In this document: piece by piece, positions 10,787 to 21,265 of the stretch
Layout: each line of letters begins with the position of its first letter
How positions within the stretch are numbered: the stretch's first letter is position 1
Assembly: GCA_963675135.1 (NCBI GenBank)
Contig: OY776130.1
Coordinates: 28,822,001-28,886,000, forward strand
Direction of reading: 5' to 3'
Length of the DNA: 64,000 bases
DNA from: Galeopsis tetrahit
Lineage: Eukaryota > Streptophyta > Magnoliopsida > Lamiales > Lamiaceae
The notes under the pieces: model-generated
Seen by the model: the letters and a program-made list of their open reading frames with translations, nothing else
What the model was told of the DNA's origin: nothing
Database searches by the model: none
Position numbers and translations under genes: made by a program

Positions 10787-13039
10787 TTATTGTAGCCTCA
10801 CTTTTTCCTCTTGAGCTGAGGCCATAGAGTTCTTCAATGCCAGTGCTAACTGCTCCTCTTCATCCAATTCTTCCAAGTTCAGCACTGCAGGCTCTTTTCC
10901 CTTTCCTACAGGGGTTTTGTCCTTCCCTTTCACTGGACTCCCAATCACTAAGGCACCTTTTGCCCTTGCTCTTTCCCTTTCCCCCTTTTTGGCAGCATCA
11001 AAACATTCTGGCTTCAGTTCACTCATAGTGGATGCCAATAAGGACTGGGCTTGGGTTAGAGACTTCATCTCCTCCAACAGATATACATTCTCATCATGTA
11101 TATTTTGCATCCTGTCACTGCTTAAGCTAAGAAAGGCAAGAACAGGCTTCATTTTCTGTTGAACAACCTCCTCCATGGTTGCCTTAAGAGATGCATCCAA
11201 TTGGGCTTTCAGGAGCTCAGTGAGGTTGGCCACTGCACCTTCAGCAATGTTGGCCAACACTTCTTGGGAAAACTTTTCTGAGGCTGCTTTGACCATAGCT
11301 AGCCTTTGCTCTTCAGCTCTTCTCTTCTGCAAGGCTGTCTTCTTGCCAAGAGCTTGCTTGATTGTCAATCTGATAGCTTGAACATTTGCATTATGATTGT
11401 CTCTCAGCCTTTTTTGATCCTTCTTGACCTCCTTTGAGATGTTTTCCATACTGACTTTGGCTTTGTGAACTTCAGTAGAGATGGTTTGAAGACCAGATTC
11501 TACTCCTTCAATTCTTGCTTCCAATGTGGGTAGCACCACATCTTCAGATCCAGTTAGTCTCATTTCAACAGAAGCTAGGGTTCTTCCATGCTCATCTAAT
11601 GCTCCAGAAGTTTCTTCATGAGCTGTTTGAACTTGTTGAGCCAAGGAATCCAACTTCTCTGATTGCATCCCAAGCAAGGCTTGTGCTGATCCAGTGTCAA
11701 CTTGGATGGGAGCATCTGTCAAGAGATCTTCTGCAAATATTTGATCAAAGCTTATCCCTGCAATATCAGACAAATCAAAAGCATCAGTGAAAACACACTT
11801 ATCTCCCTCATTTTCTTTTTCATAAGACTCTGATACATCAGCAGTCTTCTCCTCATTTTCAACTATTTCTTTTCTTCCTTCAATAAAAGTTTCCTCACTT
11901 AAAGAAACAGGCCTCCTCTCATCAAGGGATTCTTGAAGTTCAGATTTGACTTCAAGAATAACCTGTCCTTCCTCACTTATACCACCATCATATGTTGGTA
12001 CACTCACAATCTTAGTGATAACTACCTCTCTTTCATCCACAACTCCCTCTGATTTTTCAAATCTACTTTCCTTTTCAACTCCTTCTCCTAAACCTGCAGC
12101 ATCTCCACCTTCAGCAAGGTTCAAAGATGGCAGTTGTGGGGAGATCACAGTGCTCATATCAACAGCCACTGAGTCATCCTGAATGATTAAGGGCTGATCA
12201 GTGTCCAACTCTTCTGACACTGAATAGGCCTTAATCAAACTAGCCTCTAGAGAAGGAACCTCCACATCTTTAGGCTGTGCCTTGGGTTCAGAAGAACCTT
12301 CATTGGCAGATGTGTCCTTGGTTGTGTTACCATCCTTGGTCAACACCTCTGAAATGACAGAGCCTTTCCTATGATAGGTTCTAGGGGGGTTGGAAAGTCT
12401 TTCAGAGACAGGAGGCTTAGGGAGATTGGCTTGAGGGGTTTCAGGAGGGTTTGGTTTAGAGGGGTTTGAGGGATCATCTAGGGAGTCATCATCATTGGAG
12501 CTGCTTTCAGGGTGTTTGATGCCCTTAGCTTTCCTTTCCCTCTCCTCATTGATCTTGTCATCCACCAACTTTGCAAATACTTCCTCATCAGTGAGGAATC
12601 TTGTCTTTGAAACTCCAGCAAAGTGTAACAATCTGTTCTCCTCCACTTGCCACCAGTTTGCACCCTTATCTTGGATGACTTGTGATATTTCCATCAAGGA
12701 TTTATCTTTTACATCAACAAGCATCCTTAGATCATGAAAGGCCTTCTGAATTCTTGGAAATTCAGCAAGTTGTGGATACAAACTTTCCACGGTAGCCTTG
12801 GCTCCTCCTCTGAGCATACTTTCATAAGTATACTCCTCCTCATCTCCACTTGAATGGGGACTTTGGGTTATAGGGGAGTTGGCTCTGGGTTCTCCTAATG
12901 CGGCTTCAGGCAGATTAAGTTCAGGGATGTTGGCTTCAGATGGGTTGGGTGCAGTAGAAGGATCTTCAGTTGCTTTTGAGAGCAATGGATCTGAAGGGGC
13001 TTTACTCAGGGGGGTTGGCTCAAAAAGTGCAGCTTCTAA
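10787..13039 (-). pseudogene. E2 3' coding region, segment 2 (about 750 codons, coiled coil)
   Basis: Open in the same frame directly after the TAA at 13040; no upstream ATG is needed if the stop is a mutation or is read through. The first 450 codons are low-complexity and rich in P, S, E and N with repeated short motifs (EANIPELNLPEA, NLPKPP). Residues about 430-640 of the segment form heptad-like helices (SLAQQVQTAHEETSGALDE, LEARIEGVESGLQTISTEV, then KKTALQKRRAEEQRLAM), a likely long coiled coil. No membrane span. It ends TAA at 10787-10789. No family recognised. Confidence 0.65.
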
Positions 13040-14572
13040 TTACTTTGAGTAATTGAGCATAGATGAGTCAAGGGGAGATTGTAATCTTGTCTCATCTACA
13101 GCTATGTCAGCTAGCACATCTATCATACTTCTCTGCACACTTCCCTCAGGAGAGTATCTCTTTGTGAGATTTATGGGAGTGATAGGTTGATTGGTTGGGG
13201 TTATATGGGTTTCAGGGGAGTTGGGCTCAAGATTCTGAATTTCAGGGATGTTGGTCTCCATTGGTTGACCTTCAGGGACCCTGGATTCTGGAGTTCCAGA
13301 ACCAGATGAGTTGGTCCTTGACTTTGATTTGGTCCTGCTTTCAGCTCTGCTCTCTCTTAGAGCAAGTTGTAGAGACCTTTCTTCCTGAAGCTCCAACACC
13401 TTGTCAGTAGGCTTGACCCTTCTCTTGCTAGCCCTACTGCTTCCACTCCCTTCCTCATCCTTCTCAGGGACAACCTCCCTGATCCTTTTATCACCCCTAG
13501 ACTTTTGTCTAGTCTCATTGTACTTTTGCCTTAATTCTTCTGAGTGATCAGATGGCACTTGTACACCTTCTCTAGCAACTTCTTCAATCTCAGTTGAAGC
13601 ATCTGAGTTCTCTTCTGAGATAATCTGAGACATTTTCCTTGTCTTCACCACTCTTGCTTTAGTCCTCTTCTTCATCTTTGGCTTCTCCTCCACCTTTGCT
13701 TCAGCAGGCTTGGCAATTAACATCCTCCTTTGCTCAGTTTTCTTGCTGAGCTTTCTGAATAGAATCTTTTGAGCTGGGAGAGGCTTTGCAAAGGTTTGCA
13801 TTTGGGAGTAGTGGGAAAATCTCTCAATCAACAAGCTTGCCCTAGTGCAATACTTGAGTTTCCCTTCTAGCACAACCTTATTGTGAGATTTCACTTTGAA
13901 TTTTGCCTTTTCCTTCATCATCTCAGACATGATGAAGGTCCTCCAATCAAACTTGATGCCTTTATCACTGGCATCAATGACTGCAGCCATGATTCTGATT
14001 CTTGGATGGCTGACCTGCTCCAAGCTTCCAGTATTACTCAAGAGACTTTTAGCTACTACCTCAAAGAGGTTGAGAAATTCTGGCTTGAGAGTCTTTTTGT
14101 TTTGAGTTGAGGAGAGAGGGCCTGGTGTCAATAGCCATTCTTGAGCTATTTCTTCTTCATGACCAGTGCCATAGATTTCTGGATTCCTTCCCTCAGAAGG
14201 CAATCCAAAAGCTCCTTCAAGATCTTCTGAAGAGAATTTCACTTTATGAAATCTTTCTTCCTCTTCTCCTTCAGCAACATATGACAGTCTGGTGGAAATT
14301 TCACCATCTTCAGGCTTGCCCCTCCATTTGAGAAAGGCAAAGAATTCAGCCATGTAGCTTTCCAAGCAGGAGCTTGGTCTTTCTTCCAAAAACTTTTGAA
14401 GACCAGCCCTTCTCAACCATCTCAGGGTTGGAGTAATCTCAGAATCTTCACTTTCAAAGGAGATTATGGGTTCAAAATGAAGATTGTTTTTGTTGCTTAG
14501 GTATCCAAAATCAAGGTCTAGAGCCTTGTTGGAAAAATCTATGATCATCTCTGGTCTAACTTTGGGAGCCAT
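13040..14572 (-). pseudogene. E2 3' coding region, segment 1 (510 aa)
   Basis: ATG at 14570-14572 (MAPKVRPEMIIDFSNKALD). Residues about 1-260 look globular (PTLRWLRRAGLQKFLEE, FFAFLKWRGKPEDG, IRIMAAVIDASDKGIKF); about 270 onward is lysine/arginine/glutamate-rich with basic runs that could be nuclear signals (EKPKMKKRTKARVVKTRK). It lies where Sireviruses such as SIRE1 carry an envelope-like gene. I see no signal peptide and no membrane segment, so an envelope function is not supported. It ends TAA at 13040-13042, after which the same frame stays open for another 750 codons. Function unknown. Confidence 0.7.
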
Positions 14573-15274
14573 TGAAGATTGCAGAGATGAAATTTAGAAA
14601 GTTTTGGGAGAGTTTGAAGAGAATAGGTTAGGGTTTCGAATGCTTGGGAAAGAAGAGTGTGTGGGGAGTTCTTAAGACTTGAGAATATTCTAAAAAGAAT
14701 GTTTGTCAATGAGTTGGTGAGTTTTGTGTATTTTCAACTGTTGTCAAATATGGAAAGATACACTTGGACGGCCAGGATGAATTTCAGGGGAGTTGGCCAG
14801 TTTTGATCCAATGGTTAAAAACCAATGTAACAGTGACTTGTTGGTTTTATTCAAAACGTGGAAGGTATTTAATATTAGTTAATGGTTGGGGAGTTTTCGA
14901 GATAGATCATGGTTTGAAAAGGTGTAATGCAAACAAGAGTTAAATCTTGGCATTTAATGCATGGAAAGCGATCTTTTGGGTGGGGGACAAATTAAATCCC
15001 ACAGAAATGATATCTGTAGTTGGGACATGTATCAAGGTAGGCAATGATTACCCAAAATAGGTGCTTATCAAACCAAGGAAATAGTTTGATAGCCAAGACA
15101 ACTTATCTGACCCCACTTGGACAAGTGTCCTGAAGAGATGTAGATAATGGTCCTGAATTCCAATGGACAAGTGTCCTGAATAATTTCAGCCATCTCTTCT
15201 GATATTCAGTAGACTTAACCAAGTCTGCTGAGAACCTTCTCAGTTTCCATATATCCATTAACTTTTCATGAGAT
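14573..15274 (-). other. E2 spacer between pol and the 3' coding region
   Basis: 702 bp, no convincing open frame. The length is a multiple of three, so pol and the downstream open region are in register, but stops lie between them. On the minus strand the last part runs into the start at 14572. No splice signal is asserted; a spliced or internally started message would be needed to express the downstream region. Confidence 0.6.
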
Positions 15275-16822
15275 TTACTTGTCCAACTTCCCTGGATCAA
15301 GTAATCCCAACTCTGTTGATAGCTCCAGAAATCTTGCCTCTGCAAGTGGCTTAGTTAGAATATCAGCTTTTTGATGATTAGTGTGGATCTTGACCAACTT
15401 TATGTCCTTCTTCTCCACATGGTCTCTAATGAAGTGATGCTTGATGTCCACATGCTTGCATCTTGTGTGCAATACAGGATTCTGTGATATAGCAATGGCA
15501 CTATTGTTATCACAAAATATTGGCACTTCAGTAGAGTTGACTTTGTAGTCTCTCAGTTGTTGTCTCATCCAAAGGATTCGAGCACAACAACTTCCAGCTG
15601 CAACATATTCAGCTTCAGTGGTGGAAGTAGCCACTGTGTTCTGCTTCTTGGAGAACCAAGATATAAGCTTGTTGCCCAAGAATTGACAAGTCCCTGAAGT
15701 GGACTTTCTGTCAATTTTACAACCTCCATAGTCAGCATCTGAGTAGCCAGTTAACTCAATGTTGTCATCAGCAGGGTACCAAAGGCCTAGATTTTCAGTG
15801 CCTTTGAGATACCTCAAAATCCTCTTTGCAGCCTCAAGATGGCTTTTCTTAGGATTTGCTTGGAACCTTGCACAAACACCTACTGCAAAGGTGATGTCAG
15901 GTCTGCTGGCAGTGAGATAGAGGAGTGAACCAATTATTCCTCTATACTCAGTAGAGTTGGTTGAAATACCACTCTCATCAGGATCCATCTTCCAATTTGT
16001 GTTCATTGTGATCCTTACTGGCTTGCTAGTTGTACACCCAAACTTCTTGATCATTTCTCTGGTGTACTTAGCTTGGTTGATGAAGATTCCTTCTTTTGAT
16101 TGCTTGACTTGAAGACCCAAAAAGAAGTTCATCAACCCCATCATGGACATCTCAAACTTGCTTTGCATTAGCTTTGAGAATTTCTCACACAGCTTCTCAT
16201 TGGGGGATCCAAATATTATGTCATCCACATAAATTTGGACAAGCAAGATGTCCTCTCCTTCAGATATTCTGAAAAGAGTTTTGTCCACAGTTCCCTTGGT
16301 GAATCCATGATCCAAGAGAAATTGTGACAGTGTATCATACCAAGCCCTAGGGGCTTGCTTGAGTCCATATAGAGCTTTCTTGAGTCTGTAAACTTGGTTT
16401 CCAACCTCAAAACCTGGTGGTTGCTCTACATAGACTTCTTCCTTCAAGACTCCATTCAGAAAGGCACTCTTGACATCCATTTGGTATACTTTGAACCTCT
16501 TGTGGGCTGCATAGGCTAGAAAGAGCCTTATTGCTTCTAGCCTTGCCACAGGTGCAAATGTCTCATCATAGTCAATGCCTTCATGTTGGCAATAGCCTTT
16601 TGCCACAAGTCTTGCTTTGTTTCTGACAATCACATCATTTTCATTTTTCTTGTTCTTGAACACCCACTTTGTTCCAATAACATCTTGATGTGAAGGCCTA
16701 TCCACCAGCTCCCATACTTCATTTCTGGTGAATTGATTCAGTTCTTCCTGCATGGCTGTGATCCAATTGGCATCTTGAAGTGCTTCCACAATATCACTTG
16801 TTCTTGCTCTGACAAGAAACAA
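15275..16822 (-). CDS. E2 reverse transcriptase-RNase H segment, 515 codons
   Basis: The true frame starts near DIVEALQDANWITAMQEEL. RT motifs: GTKWVFKNKKNENDVIVRNK, KQAPRAWYD, and the catalytic IYVDDIIFG at about residue 200. RNase H motifs: SDADYGG, DRKSTSG, TTEAEYVAAGSCC and the HVDIKHHFIRDHV region. The frame ends TAA (15275-15277) after DPGKLDK. It is a complete RT-RNase H, but it is joined to integrase through a frame change and so needs a repaired parent or a frameshift to be made. Confidence 0.93.
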   Translation of the reverse strand: MFLVRARTSDIVEALQDANWITAMQEELNQFTRNEVWELVDRPSHQDVIGTKWVFKNKKNENDVIVRNKARLVAKGYCQHEGIDYDETFAPVARLEAIRLFLAYAAHKRFKVYQMDVKSAFLNGVLKEEVYVEQPPGFEVGNQVYRLKKALYGLKQAPRAWYDTLSQFLLDHGFTKGTVDKTLFRISEGEDILLVQIYVDDIIFGSPNEKLCEKFSKLMQSKFEMSMMGLMNFFLGLQVKQSKEGIFINQAKYTREMIKKFGCTTSKPVRITMNTNWKMDPDESGISTNSTEYRGIIGSLLYLTASRPDITFAVGVCARFQANPKKSHLEAAKRILRYLKGTENLGLWYPADDNIELTGYSDADYGGCKIDRKSTSGTCQFLGNKLISWFSKKQNTVATSTTEAEYVAAGSCCARILWMRQQLRDYKVNSTEVPIFCDNNSAIAISQNPVLHTRCKHVDIKHHFIRDHVEKKDIKLVKIHTNHQKADILTKPLAEARFLELSTELGLLDPGKLDK

Positions 16823-18630
16823 CAGAAAAGAGCACTTTCACCATGAAATCTTCTGGTTTTGACTCCAATACTTGGGTCACTAAGTATTAGATCAGTAGGA
16901 TGGTCTGATAACCAAGTCCTTCTTTTTCTGATCTCTTCAGTAGAGTTGTCCTCTACTGAAGTTGAGTCAATTTGATCATAGAATTCAGGATAATTGAATG
17001 CAGGATCTAATTCAGGATCATAATCAGGGGTGTTGTCCTCAATGTCAGGGACATTGGTATTTTCAACATTTTGAGTTCCCCCTTGATTATTTGACCTGTT
17101 AACTACCTCAGCAGGAACTGCTTCTTCATTGGTAGTTGTTACCTGGATGTGAACTGGGATTGGATCATTCAGTTCACCATTCCTTTCAGTGGGATTTGCC
17201 TCAGGAAGGTTGCCTTCAGGATGGTTGTCCAACATAGAGTTTTCAGGTAGATTGGCTTGGACAACATCTATGAATTCAGTGTCTTTGTCTTTTAGGCTTA
17301 GTCTGGTTGTTCTTTGTGTGATTTCTTCTGATTCCAAGTTCTCATTCCTGAACTCATGAGTAGATTCATCAAACACAACATGAGGTGTTTCTTCCACAAT
17401 AAGAGTTTTCTTGTTGTAGACCCTGAAAGCTTTACTGATTTGGGAGTATCCAAGAAACACTCCTTCATCAGCTTTGCTATCAAAGGCTTTCAACTGATAT
17501 TTCCCATTATTGTGAATGAAACACTTGCAACCAAAAATGTGAAAGTAAGACACTTTAGGCATTCTTCCTTTCCAGAGTTCATAGGGGGTTTTGCCTTGCC
17601 CCTTAATAATCAAACATCTATTTTGAGTATGGCATGCAGTGTTTATAGCTTCAGCCCAAAACCTCTTAGGTAATTTTGAATCAGCAATTAGAGTTCTAGC
17701 AGCTTCTTTTAAAGTTCTATTTCTTCTTTCTGCAACTCCATTCTGTTGGGGAGTTCTAGCTGCTGAGGTTTCATGAGCTATTCCATTAGATGTGCAATAC
17801 TCATTGATGTATGAGTTAATGAACTCTGTGCCTTTATCAGGTCTTATCTTGATAATGCTAAGGCTTTTCTCATTTGACAATCTCTTTAGAAGTTCAGGCA
17901 GTTTGACTTGAGTTTCCTTCTTATTAAGGAGAAATACTACCCATGTGAACCTAGAGAAGTCATCTACTACAACCAATGTGTATTTTCTACCATTTATGCT
18001 TGCAGGGGTAATTGGTCCAAAAAGGTCCATATGTAACAGTTCAAGTACCCTTTCAGTAGAGATGACTGGTTTTCCCTTAAATGAGGCTTTGATCTGTTTT
18101 CCTTCTTGGCATGGTTTGCAAACATGCTCTTTAATGAAAACCTCATTAGGTAGTCCTTTGACTAATGCATTTCTAGCAATTTTGTTCATTGTTTTAAAGT
18201 TCAGGTGGTTTAATCTTTTATGCCATAACCAACTTTGTTCACTAGAACTCTTAGCAATGAAGCATGCAGCATCAGTAGACTTGTCCCAGTCTGCAAAATA
18301 CACATTTCCTTTCCTAGTTCCAGTCAATAGAATTTGTTGAGTCTTATTCTTGATTAAGCATTTTCCACTTGAAAACTCAACATTGAAGTTTTTATCACAG
18401 AATTGACTGATACTTAGGAGATTATACTTGAGACCAGCCACATAAGATACATTGGATACTTTGATGTTACCAATCATCAAAGTACCATAACCTTTTGTAG
18501 TTGCTTGTGAGCTGTCTCCAAAAGTGACATTTGGGCCTTCTTTTTCAATAAAATCAGTGAGAAGTTCCTTGTTTCCAGTCATGTGCCTTGAACATCCACT
18601 GTCAAGATACCATGCTGACTTTTTGCTCAT
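16738..18630 (-). pseudogene. E2 protease-integrase segment, 630 codons
   Basis: From ATG at 18630: aspartic protease motif LDSGCSRHMTG (D10), HHCC zinc-binding motif of pre-integrase (WHKRLNHLN ... CKPCQEG), and integrase acidic residues D202 (HMDLFG), D265 (RPDKGTEF) and E301 (QQNGVAERRNRT), a 35-residue D-E spacing. FLGYSQISKAFRVYN and GVKTRRFHGESALFCCF mark the linker to RT. It leaves the true frame near 16800; the RT segment overlaps in another frame. The catalytic residues look intact. Confidence 0.9.
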
Positions 18631-18931
18631 GCTCGTGGCTCATTGGTACCTACAATTAGATGGGTTTAGGTACCCTTTGAGTTTTGGGTCCTGAGAGGTT
18701 AGCTGTACCTTTAGGAACCCAAACTTGCCTAATAACCCTGATTGATTCAAGGTGGCTAAGTTGTCTTCCTTTAGCATCTAAAATACACTGTCTTTCCCTT
18801 AAATGCCTTTGGGAAAGTGTGTGTGAATGTGTTAACTCTATAAGTTTCAGGAGAGTTGTCAAGTCTCCTGAACTTTTGAGTTCTTTGTGCAGCTTGAGGG
18901 AATCTTTGAGGAAAGGCTTTCTTATGACCAT
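18631..18931 (-). pseudogene. E2 gag-protease linker in two broken frames
   Basis: A 91-codon stretch (18656-18931) contains the linker motif RVIRQVWVPKGTAN just before protease, in a different frame from gag, and ends TAA at 18656-18658. Protease begins in a third frame (start at 18630). So either two small indels separate gag from protease here, or the element uses non-standard frame changes. GGTACC occurs twice 18 bases apart at this spot (18653-18675), consistent with a small local duplication. Confidence 0.6.
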
Positions 18932-21125
18932 TACCCTTTGGTATGAAGGGTTTTGGTTGTCTCATTTTATTCTGCCTTTGAGGAAAGTTGTCCCTAGGTC
19001 TATTCAGCTGAGGCTTTCTCAGAAGAGTTGGCCTAGGCTGATTATACCTTGGATACTTCCTCTGAACATTGTTCAGTAGAGTTGCCCTACCATTGGGTCT
19101 ACTCTGCTGACCAATATTCCTCTTGTGTTCGGGAGCTTTGGCCATTTCCTTAGGTTTTGGCCTAATCTCCTGAAGCACTTGAGTAGGCATGACATCCATT
19201 TTGCCCTTTCCTTTGTTCAGTGGCTGAATTATTTCATTTTCAGTCTGTGCCACTGACTTAACAAAGATTCTCTTAGTGTTACTCACAGAAGCAACACTAA
19301 GACAAGGTGAAGATTCAAATGGATCAAAACCTAATCCACTTCTTTGAGCCATAGGTCTTTGATAACTCTGAATTTCCTCTATTGCTCTAGAGGATTTCTT
19401 CAGAGCAGACATCTTTAATTTCAGGCTCTCTTCACTTGATTTAAGAATATCATATTCATGTGAGAGGTTTTCAAACTTGGCATTGAGAATTTTGATTTCA
19501 AAATCTTTTCTCTTCTGAGAGAGAAGTTGATCATCAATCTCCTTTTGTTGGTCAACTATCCTGAGATTTGCTTCCTCAAGCTCTCTCAAGACTTGTTGAT
19601 ACAACTCAGTAGACTTGACATCAACAACTGCCTCAGAGTTTTTGGCAAGTTCAATAGCCAATCTTTCATTTTCCCTCACACAGTTATCATGAAATTCTTG
19701 TAACATAGTGAAATCTTCCATCAACTTTCCAAGGGAGAGTTTCAAGTTGACCTCACTATTGTTTTGTGAGATGAATGATGGTGAGCTAGAAGTGGAGGAT
19801 ACCTCATCATCCTCAAGAGCCATGTTGCAGACATCATCATCATCATCACTGTTGGAGAATAGTCCATCAGAGGAGTTGAGGTTTTCAGCACTATCAGATT
19901 CTTCACCAGCCATCATGGCCTTTCTGTTGGTGAATTTCCTATCTCTTTTGGCCTGCCTCTCCCTTCTCTCCTTAGAGCTTAATTCAGGGCAATCATACTG
20001 GAAGTGCCCTTTCTTTTTACAGTTATAGCACAGATCTTCATCATCTTCTTTCTTTGATTCTTCTCTTCTTTTTGATGATGAAGGTTCAGCTCTACTGGAC
20101 CTTCTCCTATCAGAGTACTTGTCCTCTGATCTTTTCTCTTCAGGCTTTTTGACTTCAGCCTGTGCTTCAGGAGAGTTGTATCTCCTGAATTTGTTGTCCT
20201 GGTAGAATTTCTTGTATCTACCAAACCTTGAGTTTAACTTTTCAAACCTTCTAGCCATCAAGGCTAGTTCTTCCTTCATTTCAGTCTTTGAGACTGACTT
20301 TGATGATCTTGGAGTGGACTGCATCTCTGGTTCAGCAGTTTTGGCTTTGAATGCCACTCCCTTAGTAGGATTTGAAGGTTCCTCAATAGGCTTTCTTCTA
20401 TTGAGGTCGAACTCATAAGCTTTGAGTTCAGAGAAGATTTGTTGCATGGGCATGGTGGAAAGATCTTTGGTGTTTTGCATCATTACAGCATAGACATCCC
20501 ACTTTTGAGTGAGACTTCTCAAGATCTTCAACCCCACTTCTCTCTTGGTGTAGACCTTGCCCAGTGAGTTGATTTCATTCATCACATCAGTGAATCTACC
20601 AGCAAACTTATCAATGGATTCCTCAGACTCCATTGCAAACTGTTCAAATTTCTGCACAGCAACTTGGAGCTTATTCTCCTTGATCTTTTCAGTACCCTCA
20701 CACATTTCAGCAAGAGTATCCCAAATTTCTTTGGTTGTTGTGCAGTGGTAGACTCTACCCATAATTGCATCTGGAATTGTTTGGTAGAGGGTGTTCATTG
20801 CTAGATAATTCAGATTATCCTTTCTCTTTTCATCAGTAGTGAAGTCATCTTCATCTTTGGGTAGTACATCTCTTGTATCTGCCCTTTGAGCCTCTGTGAC
20901 TCTGGGATTGACAAAGGTGAACAAAAAAGGACCTCTTGTGATCACTCTCAACATATCAGTATGAAGAGATGCAAGATGAGCCCTCATTCTAATTTTCCAG
21001 AAATCATAGTTATCAATTGAGAACATGGGCAGTTTGTGATGTGAAATGTGGTTGACTGGATTTGTGGCCATGTTGTCCAATCCTTGGATAGTAGGAGGTG
21101 GAACAGCAGCATTGTTGTTGGCCAT
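18771..21125 (-). CDS. E2 gag (capsid/nucleocapsid) protein, 784 aa
   Basis: ATG at 21123-21125 (MANNNAAVPPP), about 130 bases inside the primer site. Residues about 40-260 are a copia gag region (FWKIRMRAHLASL..., IWDTLAEMCEGTEKIKENK). A basic, serine-rich stretch leads to one CCHC knuckle at about residues 366-379 (CYNCKKKGHFQYDC). An acidic stretch and a predicted coiled coil (about 470-590) follow, then a basic proline-rich tail. Long gag C-terminal coiled coils are seen in Sireviruses. The frame ends at TAA (18771-18773); the usual linker into protease (IRQVWVPKGT) is found in a neighbouring frame, so the natural C-terminus is probably shifted by an indel near 18790. Confidence 0.9.
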   Translation of the reverse strand: MANNNAAVPPPTIQGLDNMATNPVNHISHHKLPMFSIDNYDFWKIRMRAHLASLHTDMLRVITRGPFLFTFVNPRVTEAQRADTRDVLPKDEDDFTTDEKRKDNLNYLAMNTLYQTIPDAIMGRVYHCTTTKEIWDTLAEMCEGTEKIKENKLQVAVQKFEQFAMESEESIDKFAGRFTDVMNEINSLGKVYTKREVGLKILRSLTQKWDVYAVMMQNTKDLSTMPMQQIFSELKAYEFDLNRRKPIEEPSNPTKGVAFKAKTAEPEMQSTPRSSKSVSKTEMKEELALMARRFEKLNSRFGRYKKFYQDNKFRRYNSPEAQAEVKKPEEKRSEDKYSDRRRSSRAEPSSSKRREESKKEDDEDLCYNCKKKGHFQYDCPELSSKERRERQAKRDRKFTNRKAMMAGEESDSAENLNSSDGLFSNSDDDDDVCNMALEDDEVSSTSSSPSFISQNNSEVNLKLSLGKLMEDFTMLQEFHDNCVRENERLAIELAKNSEAVVDVKSTELYQQVLRELEEANLRIVDQQKEIDDQLLSQKRKDFEIKILNAKFENLSHEYDILKSSEESLKLKMSALKKSSRAIEEIQSYQRPMAQRSGLGFDPFESSPCLSVASVSNTKRIFVKSVAQTENEIIQPLNKGKGKMDVMPTQVLQEIRPKPKEMAKAPEHKRNIGQQSRPNGRATLLNNVQRKYPRYNQPRPTLLRKPQLNRPRDNFPQRQNKMRQPKPFIPKGNGHKKAFPQRFPQAAQRTQKFRRLDNSPETYRVNTFTHTFPKAFKGKTVYFRC

Positions 21126-21251
21126 AATTCAAGAACAAATAGTCAGTCAAAATACAATAAGGATTTCAGAGAGATCAGTTAAGTGACCACAGCCAATATG
21201 TGATTTTGAAAACCAAGATGGCTTTTCAGAAGCAGTGGTCTTTGAACCCAT

Positions 21252-21263
21252 GCTCTGATACCA
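21252..21263 (-). other. E2 primer-binding site
   Basis: The minus strand reads TGGTATCAGAGC two bases from the LTR end (21266), continuing ATGGGTTC. It is complementary to the initiator Met tRNA 3' end. The same core recurs as an inverted array near the other end of the element (9543-9756). Confidence 0.93.
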
Positions 21264-21265
21264 CT

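Noticed and set aside
10189..13410. Plus-strand frames opposite the E2 3' coding region
   Set aside because: Antisense of the longer minus-strand frame, no recognisable domains.
9839..14572. E2 3' region as a classical envelope gene
   Set aside because: Position fits, but no signal peptide or membrane-spanning segment could be seen.
18653..18675. Very short intron at the E2 gag-protease junction (GTACCT...TGTAG)
   Set aside because: Only about 24 bases, too short for a plant intron; a small duplication or indel is simpler.
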